Below, piece by piece: positions 25,933-35,264 of a stretch of 64,000 nt of DNA. Position 1 is the stretch's first letter, and each line of letters starts with the position of its first letter. Source of the stretch: WHSW01 sp963767285 (GTDB lineage: Bacteria; Actinomycetota; Thermoleophilia; Solirubrobacterales; 70-9); the NCBI GenBank assembly GCA_963767285.1, contig CAVYDJ010000002.1:372001-436000 (forward strand), in the 5' to 3' direction. A model generated the notes under the pieces. That model saw only the letters and a list, made by a program, of their open reading frames with translations. It did no database searches and was not told the DNA's origin. Both the position numbers and the translations under genes were made by a program.

Positions 25933-28900
25933 GACGCAGGCTTCCACTTCGGCCGCGGGCACAGCCGCGCCGCCGCGGGGCAGCCGAAGCAGAGCGCCGG
26001 GAACGGGCTCTCCGTCACCTCGAAGGCCCCGGCGCGCATCCGTTCGACCAGCGCGACCAGCCGCTCGCGCGCGGCGGCGAGGCGCTCGGCGCCGAACTCC
26101 TCGATGACCGGGTCGTCCGGGGCCTCGAGGAAGACGTGCGCCGTGCGCGCTCCGACCCCGCCGCCCGCCGCCAGGGCATACACCTGCCGCTGAACCTCGT
26201 AGCGTTCGCCGAGCTCGGCCGCGCTGCGCCCGTCGAGCGCGTCGGTCTTGTAGTCGATCACCGTCGGGAGCCCGTCGCCCGCGACCAGCAGGTCGATCTG
26301 CCCGCGGGCGACGGTCGAGCCGAGGTCGAGCACGAACGGGACCTCGGCCCGCGCCGGCGCCGCGCCGAGTGAGCGCCGCAGCTCCGAGTCGAGCCAGCCG
26401 GCGACCAGCCGCTGCGCCCGCTCGGCCGCCTCCGGGCCCGTCAGTCCCTCGCGTCCCAGCAGCTCGCCGACCAGATCGCCCGAGGGCGCCTCCCACTCGC
26501 GGCGCGCACTCCACTCGAGGGCCGCGTGGACGGCGTTGCCGATCCCGAGCGCCAGCCCCCGGTCGACGACCGGCTCTACGAGCTCGGTCGGCGGTTCCGG
26601 CGGCTGCTCCGCCGCGGCGTCGTCCGATGTCGCGAGCGACTCGCGCGCCCCGAGCACCCGCTCGACGTAGAAGCGATAGCCGCAACCCTCGTACTGCGAC
26701 AGTGCCGAGTAGGAGAGGTGGCCGATGGGCACCGGTCCCGGGCTGGGGTCAAGCAATGGCGGCGGCTCGCTCGCGGTGGCCAGCGGATCGTCCTCAGCCG
26801 GCGGCGGGAAGGAGCGCACGAGCTCGGCCGCCCGCTGTGCGCCCGGCTCGCTGATCCGGACTCGCAGACGGGCGTCGGGCAGCCGGTCGGAGCCGTCGAC
26901 GGGCAGCGGTCCGGGGAGGGCTACCTCACCCTCGGCGCCGTCGAAGCCGCGTTCAGCCAGCGCCGGCAGCAGTCGCCGCAGGGGGGTGTCGTTGGGCTTT
27001 CGCTCGGCCGCGGGCTCCAGGTCCGCGGGCCTGTAGAGGCCGCTGAGGATCAGCCGGTCCTGGGCGCGCGAGGCGGCGACGTAGACGAGCCGGCAGCCCT
27101 CCTCTGCCTCCGCCTTGCTCTCGGCGGCGTTCAGGTCGGCGAGCTCCCAGAGCCCGAGCGAGCCCGCCGACGGGAACGCGAGCCGCATGCCGAAGCGGCG
27201 CTCAACGTCATCCTTCGGCGGTGGCCCGATGAACAAATCGCCGGCCTGGTGGCCGGCGTTGAGCTTGCGCCCGAGGTCGGGCACCGCGACGACCGGGAAC
27301 TGGAGCCCCTTGGCGGCGTGCACGGTCATCACCCGGACCCCGTCGTGGCCCTCGGCCTGCACGGCCGCCATCCCCTCGCGCTCGTCGCGCTTCGTGCTCT
27401 CGGCGGCGAGCGCCAGGAAGCCCGCCAGGTCGCGGCCCTCGTTCGCCTCGTAGTCGCGCGCCAGGCGCATCAGCTTGCGGACGTTTGCCATCCGCCCGGC
27501 GCCGCCGTCGCGGGCGATCAGGCCCAGGTCGTAGCCGAATGCGGTCATCGTGCGCTCGATCAGCCGCTCCAGGGTCAGCAGGGGCGCCTCCGCCCGCAGC
27601 TGGGCGAGCAGCCCGCAGAAGCGCCGTAGCCGTGCTTCGTCGGCCGCCGGGATCGACTCGAGCCATTCGTCGCGGTGGTCTGCCGGCGGCTCGTCGCGGG
27701 CGCCGAACCGCCACTCGATCAGCGGCCACACGGGCCGGGGCCGGCCGTCCTCGTCGGTCGCCGCGCGCCGCAGGAGCCAGAGCGCGTCGGGGCTGACCGC
27801 GTTCGCGAAGCAGGCGAGCGCGCCGAACAGGTACTCGTCGTCGAGCGGGTTGGCCACGACGCCGAGCAGCCGCACCAGGTCCTCGACCTGCTGCTGCGTC
27901 CAGTAGCCGCGGCCGCCGACCACGAACGGGCGCAGCCCGGCGCGACGCAGGGCCTCCTCGTAGGCGTCGACGTGGGTGAAGGCGCGAAGCAGTACGACGA
28001 TCTCGCCGCGCTCGGCCTCGCCGGACTCGACCAGCTCGCGCAGCCGCTCGGCCACGAAGCGCGCTTCCGCGACGATCCGCGGGGCCGAGCCGCCCGGCGG
28101 CGGCTCGAGGTCGATCTCCTCCTGCGCCCACTTGCGAGCCTCCTTGCCGCGGCCCTCGTCCAGGGTCAGCAGCAGCTCGACCTCGCCCTCCCGCCCGCCG
28201 GCGTCGCGGCCCGAGGTGAGCTCCGCGAAGCCGTCGAGCAGTGTGCGCCCGATCTCGTTGACGCCCGAGAGCACCTCGGGCAGCGAACGGAAGTTGCCGA
28301 GCAGCGGCAGGACGTCGCGGTCGGGCGCCTCGTCGGCCTTCGCGCGCTCACCGCGGAAGACCTCGAGCTCGGCGTTGCGGAACCGGTAGATCGACTGGTT
28401 CTCGTCGCCCACCAGCAGGAGCCGGGTCTGGGGCCCGCGCAGCAGCTCGATCAGGCCGAGCTGGACGCTGTTGGTGTCCTGGAACTCGTCGACCATGACG
28501 TGCTCGAAGCGCTCGCTCCAGGCCGTGGCGAGCGCCGGGCTCGCCCGCAGCAGCTCGAGCGCGCCGAGCTCGAGATCCTGGAAATCGAGCGCCGAGCGCC
28601 GCTCCTTGAGCACGGCGTACTGGCGGTCGAAGCCCTCGAGCAGCCGTTCGAGCGCCGCCCTCGCGCTCCTTGCCGCCTCGAGCTCGGCCGGGGTCAGCGC
28701 GCGCTGCTCCTCGTCGCGCTTCGGCGAGTGGACGGGCTCGGTGACTGGCGGCAGGCGTGGCTCGCTCATCCCCTGGCTTCGCAGCCGCGCGTGGGCTCCC
28801 ACCGCCATCTGCGTGATCCGCCACGGCTGGTAGGCCGCCGCGGCGCGGCCGACGTCGGCGTCCCCGGCCCCCAGCAGGTCGTCGAGCGCGTCATTGGCGG

Positions 28901-29438
28901 CCCGGTCGGCGAGTCGCGCGGCCTCGGGCCCGTCGAGGACGCGAAACCGCGGGTCGAGCCCGGCGGCGAGCGGGTGGGCGCCGAGCAGGCGCCGGCAGAA
29001 CGCGTGGATCGTCATCACCCAGGCGCGCTCGGTCGCCCGGGCAGCCCGCAGGAGCTCGTCGGCGCGCTGCTCGTCGCCGGCCACGCGAACCGCGCGCGAG
29101 CGGGCGACCAGGCGGCGCCGGATGCGGGTCCGCATCTCGGCGGCCGCGCGCTCGGTGAAGGTGAAGGCGAGGATCCTGTCGACCTCGACCCCGTCCTCGG
29201 CGATCGCCGCCACGTACCGGTCGACCAGCACGCTCGTCTTGCCGCTGCCGGCCCCCGCCTCGAGGAAGGCGTCGCGCTCGCGGGCAGCGATTGCCGCCGC
29301 CTGCTCGGCGGTCGGCTGGAATTGAGCAACAGGTCGCGCCTTCGGCGCTCCATGGTGCTGGGCCGCCGCCGCGTCCGGCCGCTCGGCCTCGGGCGGCTCG
29401 AGCCCGGCGAGAGCGAGCTGTCCCTCGACCGCGCTCAC
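25929..29438 (-). CDS. AddA-like UvrD-family helicase with C-terminal PD-(D/E)XK nuclease
   Basis: A 1169-residue helicase-nuclease. The start is the GTG at 29438, which overlaps the AddB-like stop (GTGA); the longer open frame to 29528 is shadow. SF1 helicase motifs: QAAAIAARERDAFLEAGAG followed by SGKT (motif I), ILAFTFTERAA (Ia), VDEFQDTN (II), LLLVGDENQSIYRFR (III), and VMTVHAAKGLQFPVV (V). The C-terminal nuclease has a RecB motif with GQIDLLV and TVIDYKTD. With the AddB-like partner it should process double-strand ends for RecA. Length and layout match AddA/RecB-type proteins of actinobacteria lacking classical RecBCD. Confidence 0.92.
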   Translation of the reverse strand: MSAVEGQLALAGLEPPEAERPDAAAAQHHGAPKARPVAQFQPTAEQAAAIAARERDAFLEAGAGSGKTSVLVDRYVAAIAEDGVEVDRILAFTFTERAAAEMRTRIRRRLVARSRAVRVAGDEQRADELLRAARATERAWVMTIHAFCRRLLGAHPLAAGLDPRFRVLDGPEAARLADRAANDALDDLLGAGDADVGRAAAAYQPWRITQMAVGAHARLRSQGMSEPRLPPVTEPVHSPKRDEEQRALTPAELEAARSARAALERLLEGFDRQYAVLKERRSALDFQDLELGALELLRASPALATAWSERFEHVMVDEFQDTNSVQLGLIELLRGPQTRLLLVGDENQSIYRFRNAELEVFRGERAKADEAPDRDVLPLLGNFRSLPEVLSGVNEIGRTLLDGFAELTSGRDAGGREGEVELLLTLDEGRGKEARKWAQEEIDLEPPPGGSAPRIVAEARFVAERLRELVESGEAERGEIVVLLRAFTHVDAYEEALRRAGLRPFVVGGRGYWTQQQVEDLVRLLGVVANPLDDEYLFGALACFANAVSPDALWLLRRAATDEDGRPRPVWPLIEWRFGARDEPPADHRDEWLESIPAADEARLRRFCGLLAQLRAEAPLLTLERLIERTMTAFGYDLGLIARDGGAGRMANVRKLMRLARDYEANEGRDLAGFLALAAESTKRDEREGMAAVQAEGHDGVRVMTVHAAKGLQFPVVAVPDLGRKLNAGHQAGDLFIGPPPKDDVERRFGMRLAFPSAGSLGLWELADLNAAESKAEAEEGCRLVYVAASRAQDRLILSGLYRPADLEPAAERKPNDTPLRRLLPALAERGFDGAEGEVALPGPLPVDGSDRLPDARLRVRISEPGAQRAAELVRSFPPPAEDDPLATASEPPPLLDPSPGPVPIGHLSYSALSQYEGCGYRFYVERVLGARESLATSDDAAAEQPPEPPTELVEPVVDRGLALGIGNAVHAALEWSARREWEAPSGDLVGELLGREGLTGPEAAERAQRLVAGWLDSELRRSLGAAPARAEVPFVLDLGSTVARGQIDLLVAGDGLPTVIDYKTDALDGRSAAELGERYEVQRQVYALAAGGGVGARTAHVFLEAPDDPVIEEFGAERLAAARERLVALVERMRAGAFEVTESPFPALCFGCPAAARLCPRPKWKPAS

Positions 29439-32400
29439 CGATCCTCGCCCTCGCCGTTCTGGTCGCCGACCGCGCCGACGGCGCGCTCCAAGCGGCAGAT
29501 CGCCTGGAAGGTGCAGTACTTCGGGCACTTGCCGCCAAGGGGGCGGCGCCCGATCTCACCGGCGCCCATCTCGCGCGCGGCGTTGCCGGCGGCGACCTCG
29601 GCGTCGTCGAGCGCGCGCTCGAAGTCCTCGGCCTCGCGGCGGTCCGTGCGGACGATCCGGAATGCCTTCAGGCGCTCCTCATCCTCCTGCGCGACCAGGC
29701 CGCGCGGGCGCCGGTCGTTCGGCTTCACCGCGCCCAGCGGCTGGTAGAGGCCCGCGACGGGGGTCAGGCCGAGGACGCGCTGGGCGACCCGCATGTAGAG
29801 CTGGATCTGCAGACTGCCCTCGTCGGCGAAGTCGCCGGCCGCCGTCACCGACTTGCCGGTCTTGTAGTCGCGAATGACGGCGTTGCCCGCGTCGTCGACG
29901 TCGATCCGGTCGATCCGCCCGCGCAGCGCGACGTCGCCGATGCGCAGCGGCTCGCGGGGCTCGTCGTCTGAGTCCTCGAACGGGCCGAACGAGACCTCGA
30001 GCAGGTCGGGTCGCGGGCGGAACTCCCCCTCGGACTCCGCCTCGGCGTCGAGGAACGCCTCGACCTGGATGCGGGCACGCTCCAGCGCGGCGCGGCGCGA
30101 ATGGTTGAGCGGAGCCCGGGCGCGCTCGGTCGCGCCGCTCACGAGCAGCTCGGCGAAGCGATCGCGCCAGCGGCCGACATCGCCCGGCCTCGGGATCGAG
30201 TCCTCGCCCGGCGGCTCGCGGTAGAGGCGCTCGAGCGCATCGTGGACGACGCGAGCCGAGCCACAGTGGGTCGGCCTCCGGCTCGAGCCGCTGCGGTGCC
30301 AGCTCGTGCTCGACGAACCACTTGTAGGGGCAGGTGATCCACCCCTCGAGCGAGTTGGCGCTGAACACCTCGCGCGCGCTCAGGTCGCCGAGGACCGCGG
30401 GGACCGTGAGCGGCCCGGGCAGCGCGTTCGGGTCCGGGAGGTCGTCGAACAGGGCCTCGACCGCCGCGGCGCGCGAGCCGAGCCCGAGCCGCTCGAGCAC
30501 CGCGGTCCGGTCGGCCGACCAGCCACCGAGCGCCAGGGCGCGGGCGAGCTCGCGCTCGTTGGTGGCCTCGCGGGGGGCGAAGACCGCCCGCTCCGGTCCC
30601 CGGGTGCGCGCCAGGCGCGCTTCGGCGGCTGCGGGGTCGGGGGCGAGCAGATCGAGGACCTCGTCGACGAACGGCGATCGGGCCAGCGCGGTGCCGTCCT
30701 CGTCGCAGCTCTGCCAGCTCAGGTACAGGCGCTCGGTCGGGCGCGAGACGCAGGAGTGGAACAGGTAGCGCTCCTCGTCGGCCTGCTCGGAGCGGCGCAG
30801 ATCGGGGTTGCCGATCTGCCGCCGGCGCTCCTCGGAGAGCAGCGGATCCGGCGGGGCGGCGCTCGGGAACTCGCCGTCCTGCAGCGACGCCACGAACAGC
30901 GCCCGCGCCCGCGCGGCCCTGGCGCGGTACGGGCTCATGATTCGCACCCGGCCCGCGGCCGGGCCGCGCCAAAGCGCCACCGACGCCGACTCGAGCGCCT
31001 CGACCGCGGCGCCGAGTCCGGGCTGCTCGCAGCCGGGCAACGCCCCGATCCCCGCGAGCTCGTCGAGCAGCTCCGACGCTGCCACCCCGGCGCGCAGCTC
31101 GACCGCGGAGAACGGCGTCCCGTGCCCGGCGGACCGGACCAGCGGAGCTTGCTTGTAGTGCGCGCCCTCCGCGAGCTCGCGAGCCGACCGCGCCAACGCC
31201 CGCAGCCGTGACGCGTCGTCGGTCGCCTCGCGCAGCCGCGCCAGGTGGCGGGGCGGGCTCTTCCAGCCCTCGGTTGCCGCGGTCACCGTCTGGGCGTCGC
31301 CGCGGCGCAGCCGCCGCTCGACGATGTCCACGGGACCGGGCGGGAGTGACGGATCGAGCCGCAGGTGGGTGAGCAGCGCCCCGGTCGCGGTCTCGTCGGC
31401 GCCCGCGCGGCAGAGCGCGATCAGCGAACCTCCGACCGCGGTCGCCGAGAGCGGCAGCGATGCCTCGAGCGCGACCGGTACCCCGAGGTCGCCAAGCACG
31501 CTCGCGAGCAGCGGGCCCGAGCGGCCCGGATGGCGAACGACGATCGAGATCTCATCGGGCTCGAGGCCGTCGTCCATCAGCCGGGCGATCTCGACCCCGA
31601 TCGCCTCCGCCTCACCGCGTGCGCCGGCGCTCTCCAGCAGGACGAGCCCGTCGTCGGGTTCGACCGTCCCGGCCGCGGGCTCGAACAGGTCGCGGTCGAG
31701 GTGGCGCAAGGTCGCGCTGGTCGCGTAGCCGTCGTCGCGGGCGAGCTCCGGAAGGAGCGCCGCGCCGAGCTCGTCCTCGAGCCGCGAGATCAGCCCGGCC
31801 CGCACCGCTAGGGCGCGGCGGTCGGCGAAGGCGACGGCGACGGTGACGTCCGCCGCGGCGCCGAGCGCCGCGACGAGCTCGATCTGGGCCCGCGTGAAGT
31901 CGTCGAACCCGTACAGGAGCACCGGGCGGCCGCCCCACGCCTCTGGATCGGCGCGCAGCGCGGCGGTAGCCGCGGCGAGCGTGGTCGCCGAGTCGCCGCT
32001 GCCGCCGGTGTCACGGAGCTCGACGTAGGCCGCGTAGAGCGACGCGAGCTCCGCCTCGTACCCCGGGTCGTCGAGCTCGCCGACGATCGCCGTGAACTCG
32101 TCCGGGGGGATCAGCGCCGCCTGCAGCTCGGCGACGAGCGCGTCGAGGGCCGGCGCGAAGCCGGGGCGCGAGGCCGAGCGGCGCAGCCGGCGCGGAGCGG
32201 CGCGCACGATCGCCGCCCGGATCAGCGCCTGGCGCTGCGACGCCGTGAGCTCCGGACCGAGCGGCGGCGCCAGCGCGCGCGCCACCTGGCCGGTCAGCGC
32301 GACGAAGGTCGCGATCGAGCCTCCAAGGCTCCTGCCGCCGCCCTCCTCGCAGAGCTGGCGCTCGAAGGTGGCGACGTCGTCGCCCGTCGGAACGACGAGC

Positions 32401-32492
32401 ACGGGATCGCGGTCGAGCAGCTCGCGAAACCGCGCCATCACGGCCTCCGCGCGGCCCGAGTTCGGGGGTCCGACTATCAGCTCGATCGACAC
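29435..32492 (-). CDS. AddB-like helicase-nuclease subunit, interrupted by a frameshift
   Basis: About 1018 residues once corrected. The GTG at 32492 starts SIELIVGPPNSGRAEAVM, a degenerate Walker A. Inactivated helicase domains follow, then the first Fe-S Cys (WITCPYKWF). Near position 30251 the homology changes frame: the upstream frame gives PLWLGS and then nonsense, while the other frame continues VVHDALERLYREPPGE to the stop at 29435. One extra base accounts for it. The downstream part has the RecB nuclease motif (GRIDRIDV, IRDYKTGKS) and the remaining Fe-S cysteines (CPKYCTFQAIC). The stop overlaps the AddA-like start by 4 bp. It is either a real lesion or a sequence error. Confidence 0.82.
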
Positions 32493-32600
32493 CGGCTGAG
32501 CATAGGTCGGGACCCGGCGCGCCCATCTGACCTCCAACCCGCATCTTGCGCGATTCCGGCCTGCGTTTTGACGTCCTGGGGCGGTCCTATCTTCCGCGCC

Positions 32601-33056
32601 ATGCCCCTGTGCTTCATCGACCCGGCCGACGCGATCCGCGCGATCGCCGACTCGATCGGCCGGGAGGCCCGCCGCCAACTGCTCGGCGAGGCGGTCCGCG
32701 CGTGGGTCGACGAGATCCCCGACGACGAGCTCGAGGCCCACTACGCGAAGGCGATCTCCGAGCTCGACGAGCACGACATCTCGATGCTCGCCGCCTGGCA
32801 CGCGTCCATGGAGGTGGGCGTGCCGATCCCCAACCGCGACTACCTGATGGGCGCCTTCCCGTCGCTGGGAGTCCATCGCCGCGAGGCGCTGAAGCTCGCC
32901 GCCGGCTTCCGGGGCGAGGAGGCGGTCGATCGCGGCGTCACCGAGGAGCGGGCGCTCGAGACGGTGCTCGAGTGGCTTTCACCGCCGCGGCTGATGGAGC
33001 TCGCGGCGGAAGCCGTCGAGCTCTACGTCTGGGACCGCGCGGGCAGCGACAACTAG
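32601..33056 (+). CDS. Conserved hypothetical protein
   Basis: A 151-residue acidic, mainly helical protein, starting at the ATG at 32601 (MPLCFIDPADAIRAIAD). It has no signal peptide or membrane segment and no motif I can assign. Hydrophobic and charged residues alternate as in a globular all-alpha protein (RRQLLGEAVRAWVDEIP, EALKLAAGF). It is divergent from the AddAB-like operon across 108 bp and convergent with a 65-residue protein gene. An in-frame ATG at 32568 would add 11 residues without homology support. Confidence 0.6.
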   Translation: MPLCFIDPADAIRAIADSIGREARRQLLGEAVRAWVDEIPDDELEAHYAKAISELDEHDISMLAAWHASMEVGVPIPNRDYLMGAFPSLGVHRREALKLAAGFRGEEAVDRGVTEERALETVLEWLSPPRLMELAAEAVELYVWDRAGSDN

Positions 33057-33059
33057 TCG

Positions 33060-33257
33060 CTAGCCGCGAGCCCTCACGGCGCGCGCGGCACGCGCTTCGG
33101 CGAAGACGGCTCGGCGGCCGTCGGCTTCGCGGCGCTCTGCGGCCGTCATCTGGCGCACCGTGAGCCGGTTCTCGGCGATCGCGGTCTCCATCTCGGCGCG
33201 CTGCAGTCTCCGGCGCTCGTCGTTGCGCTCACGCATCGTCGGGCGGGTCGCGATCAT
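33060..33257 (-). CDS. Small Arg/Glu-rich helical protein
   Basis: A 65-residue, highly charged protein (MRERNDERRRLQRAEMET...) that should form one or two long helices. It would be easy to dismiss as a shadow, but the ATG at 33257 is preceded by a perfect AGGAGG at 5 nt spacing, which supports translation. It has no recognised family. It is convergent with the hypothetical protein at 32601 (3-bp gap). Confidence 0.6.
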   Translation of the reverse strand: MIATRPTMRERNDERRRLQRAEMETAIAENRLTVRQMTAAERREADGRRAVFAEARAARAVRARG

Positions 33258-33262
33258 CGTTG

Positions 33263-33268
33263 CCTCCT
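33263..33268 (-). promoter_or_regulatory. Strong ribosome-binding site (AGGAGG)
   Basis: On the minus strand AGGAGG stands 5 nt before the ATG at 33257. This is among the closest matches to the anti-Shine-Dalgarno in the window and is the main support for the 65-residue gene. Confidence 0.7.
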
Positions 33269-33363
33269 CGGCAGGTCCGGTTCGGCGCCGGGCGGACCGC
33301 CGACGTACCTATCCATCGGCGTTCTGGGCACGGAGCGTGAATCGGGCTTGGCAGACTGGCCTG

Positions 33364-34080
33364 ATGCGGACGCTCGCGATCTCCCACCAGCGCGACGCCG
33401 GCCCGGGCGTGTTCGCCGAGGCGATCGCCGGCGCGGGAGGCGAGCTCGACGTGTGGGCGATCGACAAGTCGGCCGAGCCGCCCGCCGACCCGTACGGCTA
33501 TGACGCGGTCATGACCTTCGGCGGGGCGATGAACGTCGATCAGCCCGAACGACATGCCTGGATCGCGCCGGAGAAGGAGCTGCTCACCGGTTTGATCGAG
33601 GCCGGAGTGCCGCTGCTCGGCGTCTGCCTGGGCTCTCAGCTCGTCTGCGAGGCCGCGGGCGGTTCGGCGCGCCGGGCCCCGGAGCCCGAGATCGGCTGGC
33701 ACCCCGTGGCGGTGACCGCCGAGGGGGCGGACGACCCGTTGCTCGCCCCGCTCGCGCCCTCGTTCGAGGCCTTCCAGTGGCACAGCTACGAGTGCGTTCC
33801 GCCCGAAAGCGCGGCGATCCTCGCCCGGAGCCCGGTCTGCGTTCAGGCGTACAGGGTGGGGACCACCACCTGGGGGATCCAGTCGCACCCCGAGGTCTCG
33901 GCCGCCGACGCCGCGCACTGGATCGACGACTACCGCTCCGACCCCGACGCGGTCCGGATCGGGGTCGATCCCGAGGCTCTCAATGCGGAGACGGCGCCCC
34001 GGATGGCCGCTTGGAGCGCGCTCGGTCGTGAGCTGTGCGGGCGCTTCTTAGCCGCCGCGCGCGACCTTTCCGGCTCTTAG
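33364..34080 (+). CDS. Class I glutamine amidotransferase-like protein
   Basis: A 238-residue stand-alone GATase of the GuaA/YfeJ-like type. The nucleophile elbow GVCLGSQLVCEAAGG and the catalytic His-Glu in IQSHPEV are both present, as is FQWHSYE. The ATG at 33364 starts the family homology (MRTLAISHQRDAGPGVFAE). Proteins of this type have been assigned gamma-glutamyl peptide or amide hydrolase roles, but the substrate is not known here. It lies only about 3 kb from the gamma-glutamyl amine locus and could contribute to it, a weak inference. It is convergent with the cupin gene. Confidence 0.88.
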   Translation: MRTLAISHQRDAGPGVFAEAIAGAGGELDVWAIDKSAEPPADPYGYDAVMTFGGAMNVDQPERHAWIAPEKELLTGLIEAGVPLLGVCLGSQLVCEAAGGSARRAPEPEIGWHPVAVTAEGADDPLLAPLAPSFEAFQWHSYECVPPESAAILARSPVCVQAYRVGTTTWGIQSHPEVSAADAAHWIDDYRSDPDAVRIGVDPEALNAETAPRMAAWSALGRELCGRFLAAARDLSGS

Positions 34081-34086
34081 CCGGCG

Positions 34087-34488
34087 CTAGTCAGCCCACC
34101 AGTCGCGCTGACCCTCGACGTCTTCGCGTGGATCATCGCCCAGATTGGGCGCGCCGATGACGAAGATCTCGAGGCCGTCGGGCCCGGCCTCGTAGCCGCG
34201 CCACGTACCGGACGGGACGCGCACCGCATCCCACTCCTTGAGGTCGACGATCTCGTCGTCGAGCTTCATCCGCCCGCTCCCGCGCAGGACCACGTAGACC
34301 TCCTCCTGCTTCTTGTGCGTGTGGCCGTACGGAAAGCGATAGCCGGGCGGGACGCGCTGGTAACCCAGGCCGGATTGCTCGAGCCCCAGCGCCTTGGTCG
34401 CCAAGCGGAACTCCAGGTCGGGCGCGCCGTCGAAGTTGGACCCGACGTCCTCCAGGTCCTCCTTGAGGTTCCTGAGCGTGAACGACAC
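34087..34488 (-). CDS. Cupin-domain protein
   Basis: A 133-residue single-domain cupin. Motif 1 is present as HTHKKQEEVYVVLRGSG with metal-ligand His residues and Glu, and motif 2 as PSGTWRGYEAGPDG, where a ligand His is replaced by Trp/Arg. Metal binding is therefore possible but incomplete. It has no catalytic assignment. It lies 25 bp downstream of the SDR gene in the same direction, at the end of the amine-catabolism run. Confidence 0.85.
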   Translation of the reverse strand: MSFTLRNLKEDLEDVGSNFDGAPDLEFRLATKALGLEQSGLGYQRVPPGYRFPYGHTHKKQEEVYVVLRGSGRMKLDDEIVDLKEWDAVRVPSGTWRGYEAGPDGLEIFVIGAPNLGDDPREDVEGQRDWWAD

Positions 34489-34513
34489 GGCCGCAATCCT
34501 AGGGGCGCGCGAC

Positions 34514-35263
34514 CTACTCCCCGGTCTCCGGGGTCAGGTAGGCGCCCGAGAGGCCGCCGTCGACCATGAAGGTCGAGGCGGTGATATACGAGGAGTCGTC
34601 GGAGGCGAGGAAGATCGCGGCCTTCGCGATCTCGCCGGGCTCGCCGAAGCGCCCCATCGGCAGGTGGACGAGCCGCCGCGCGGCCTTGCCGGGGTCGGAG
34701 GCGAACAGCTCCTGGAGCAGGGGGGTGTTGATCGGGCCGGGGCAAAGTGCGTTGACGCGGACCCCGCGGCGGGCGAACTCGACCCCGAGCTCGCGCGACA
34801 TCGCCAGCACGGCGCCCTTCGATGCCGTGTAGGAGATCTGGGAGACCGCAGCGCCCATCACGGCGACGAACGAAGCGGTGTTGATCACCGAGCCGCCCCC
34901 TCCCTCCAGCAGGTGGGGGATCCCGTGCTTGCAGCAGAGGAAGACGCCGCGCACGTTGACGTCCTGGACGCGCTGCCATGCATCGGTGTCGGTGTCGGTG
35001 ACGCTCGTGTCGTCGGGCGGGTTGATGCCGGCGTTGTTGAACAGCACGTCGACGCGACCGAACTCCTCGCGCACCCGCGCGTAGAGGTCGATCACCTGCT
35101 GTTCGTCGGTGACGTCGGCCTCGAGCGCAAGGGAGCCGGCCGAGCCGGGGGAGATGTCGACCCCGACGACCGTGGCGCCCTCCTCGCCGAACAGCCGCGC
35201 GGACTCCGCCCCGATCCCGCTCGCCGCTCCGGTGATCACGCACACCTTGTCCTGGAGCTGCAT
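34514..35263 (-). CDS. Short-chain dehydrogenase/reductase
   Basis: A 249-residue classical SDR. The cofactor loop TGAASGIG is at about residues 12-19, Asp at the end of beta-2 (VVGVDIS) favours NAD(H), and NNAG and the catalytic SYTASKG (Tyr-x3-Lys) are intact. The start is the ATG at 35263, since the upstream open frame lacks homology. It begins 1 nt after the aldehyde dehydrogenase stop, so it is tightly coupled to the amine operon. It may oxidise a hydroxy intermediate of the pathway. Confidence 0.93.
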   Translation of the reverse strand: MQLQDKVCVITGAASGIGAESARLFGEEGATVVGVDISPGSAGSLALEADVTDEQQVIDLYARVREEFGRVDVLFNNAGINPPDDTSVTDTDTDAWQRVQDVNVRGVFLCCKHGIPHLLEGGGGSVINTASFVAVMGAAVSQISYTASKGAVLAMSRELGVEFARRGVRVNALCPGPINTPLLQELFASDPGKAARRLVHLPMGRFGEPGEIAKAAIFLASDDSSYITASTFMVDGGLSGAYLTPETGE

Positions 35264-35264
35264 C

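Noticed and set aside
29438..29528. Longer N-terminus for the AddA-like protein
   Set aside because: The extra 30 residues are Arg-rich and lie inside the AddB nuclease region; the GTGA overlap start fits better.
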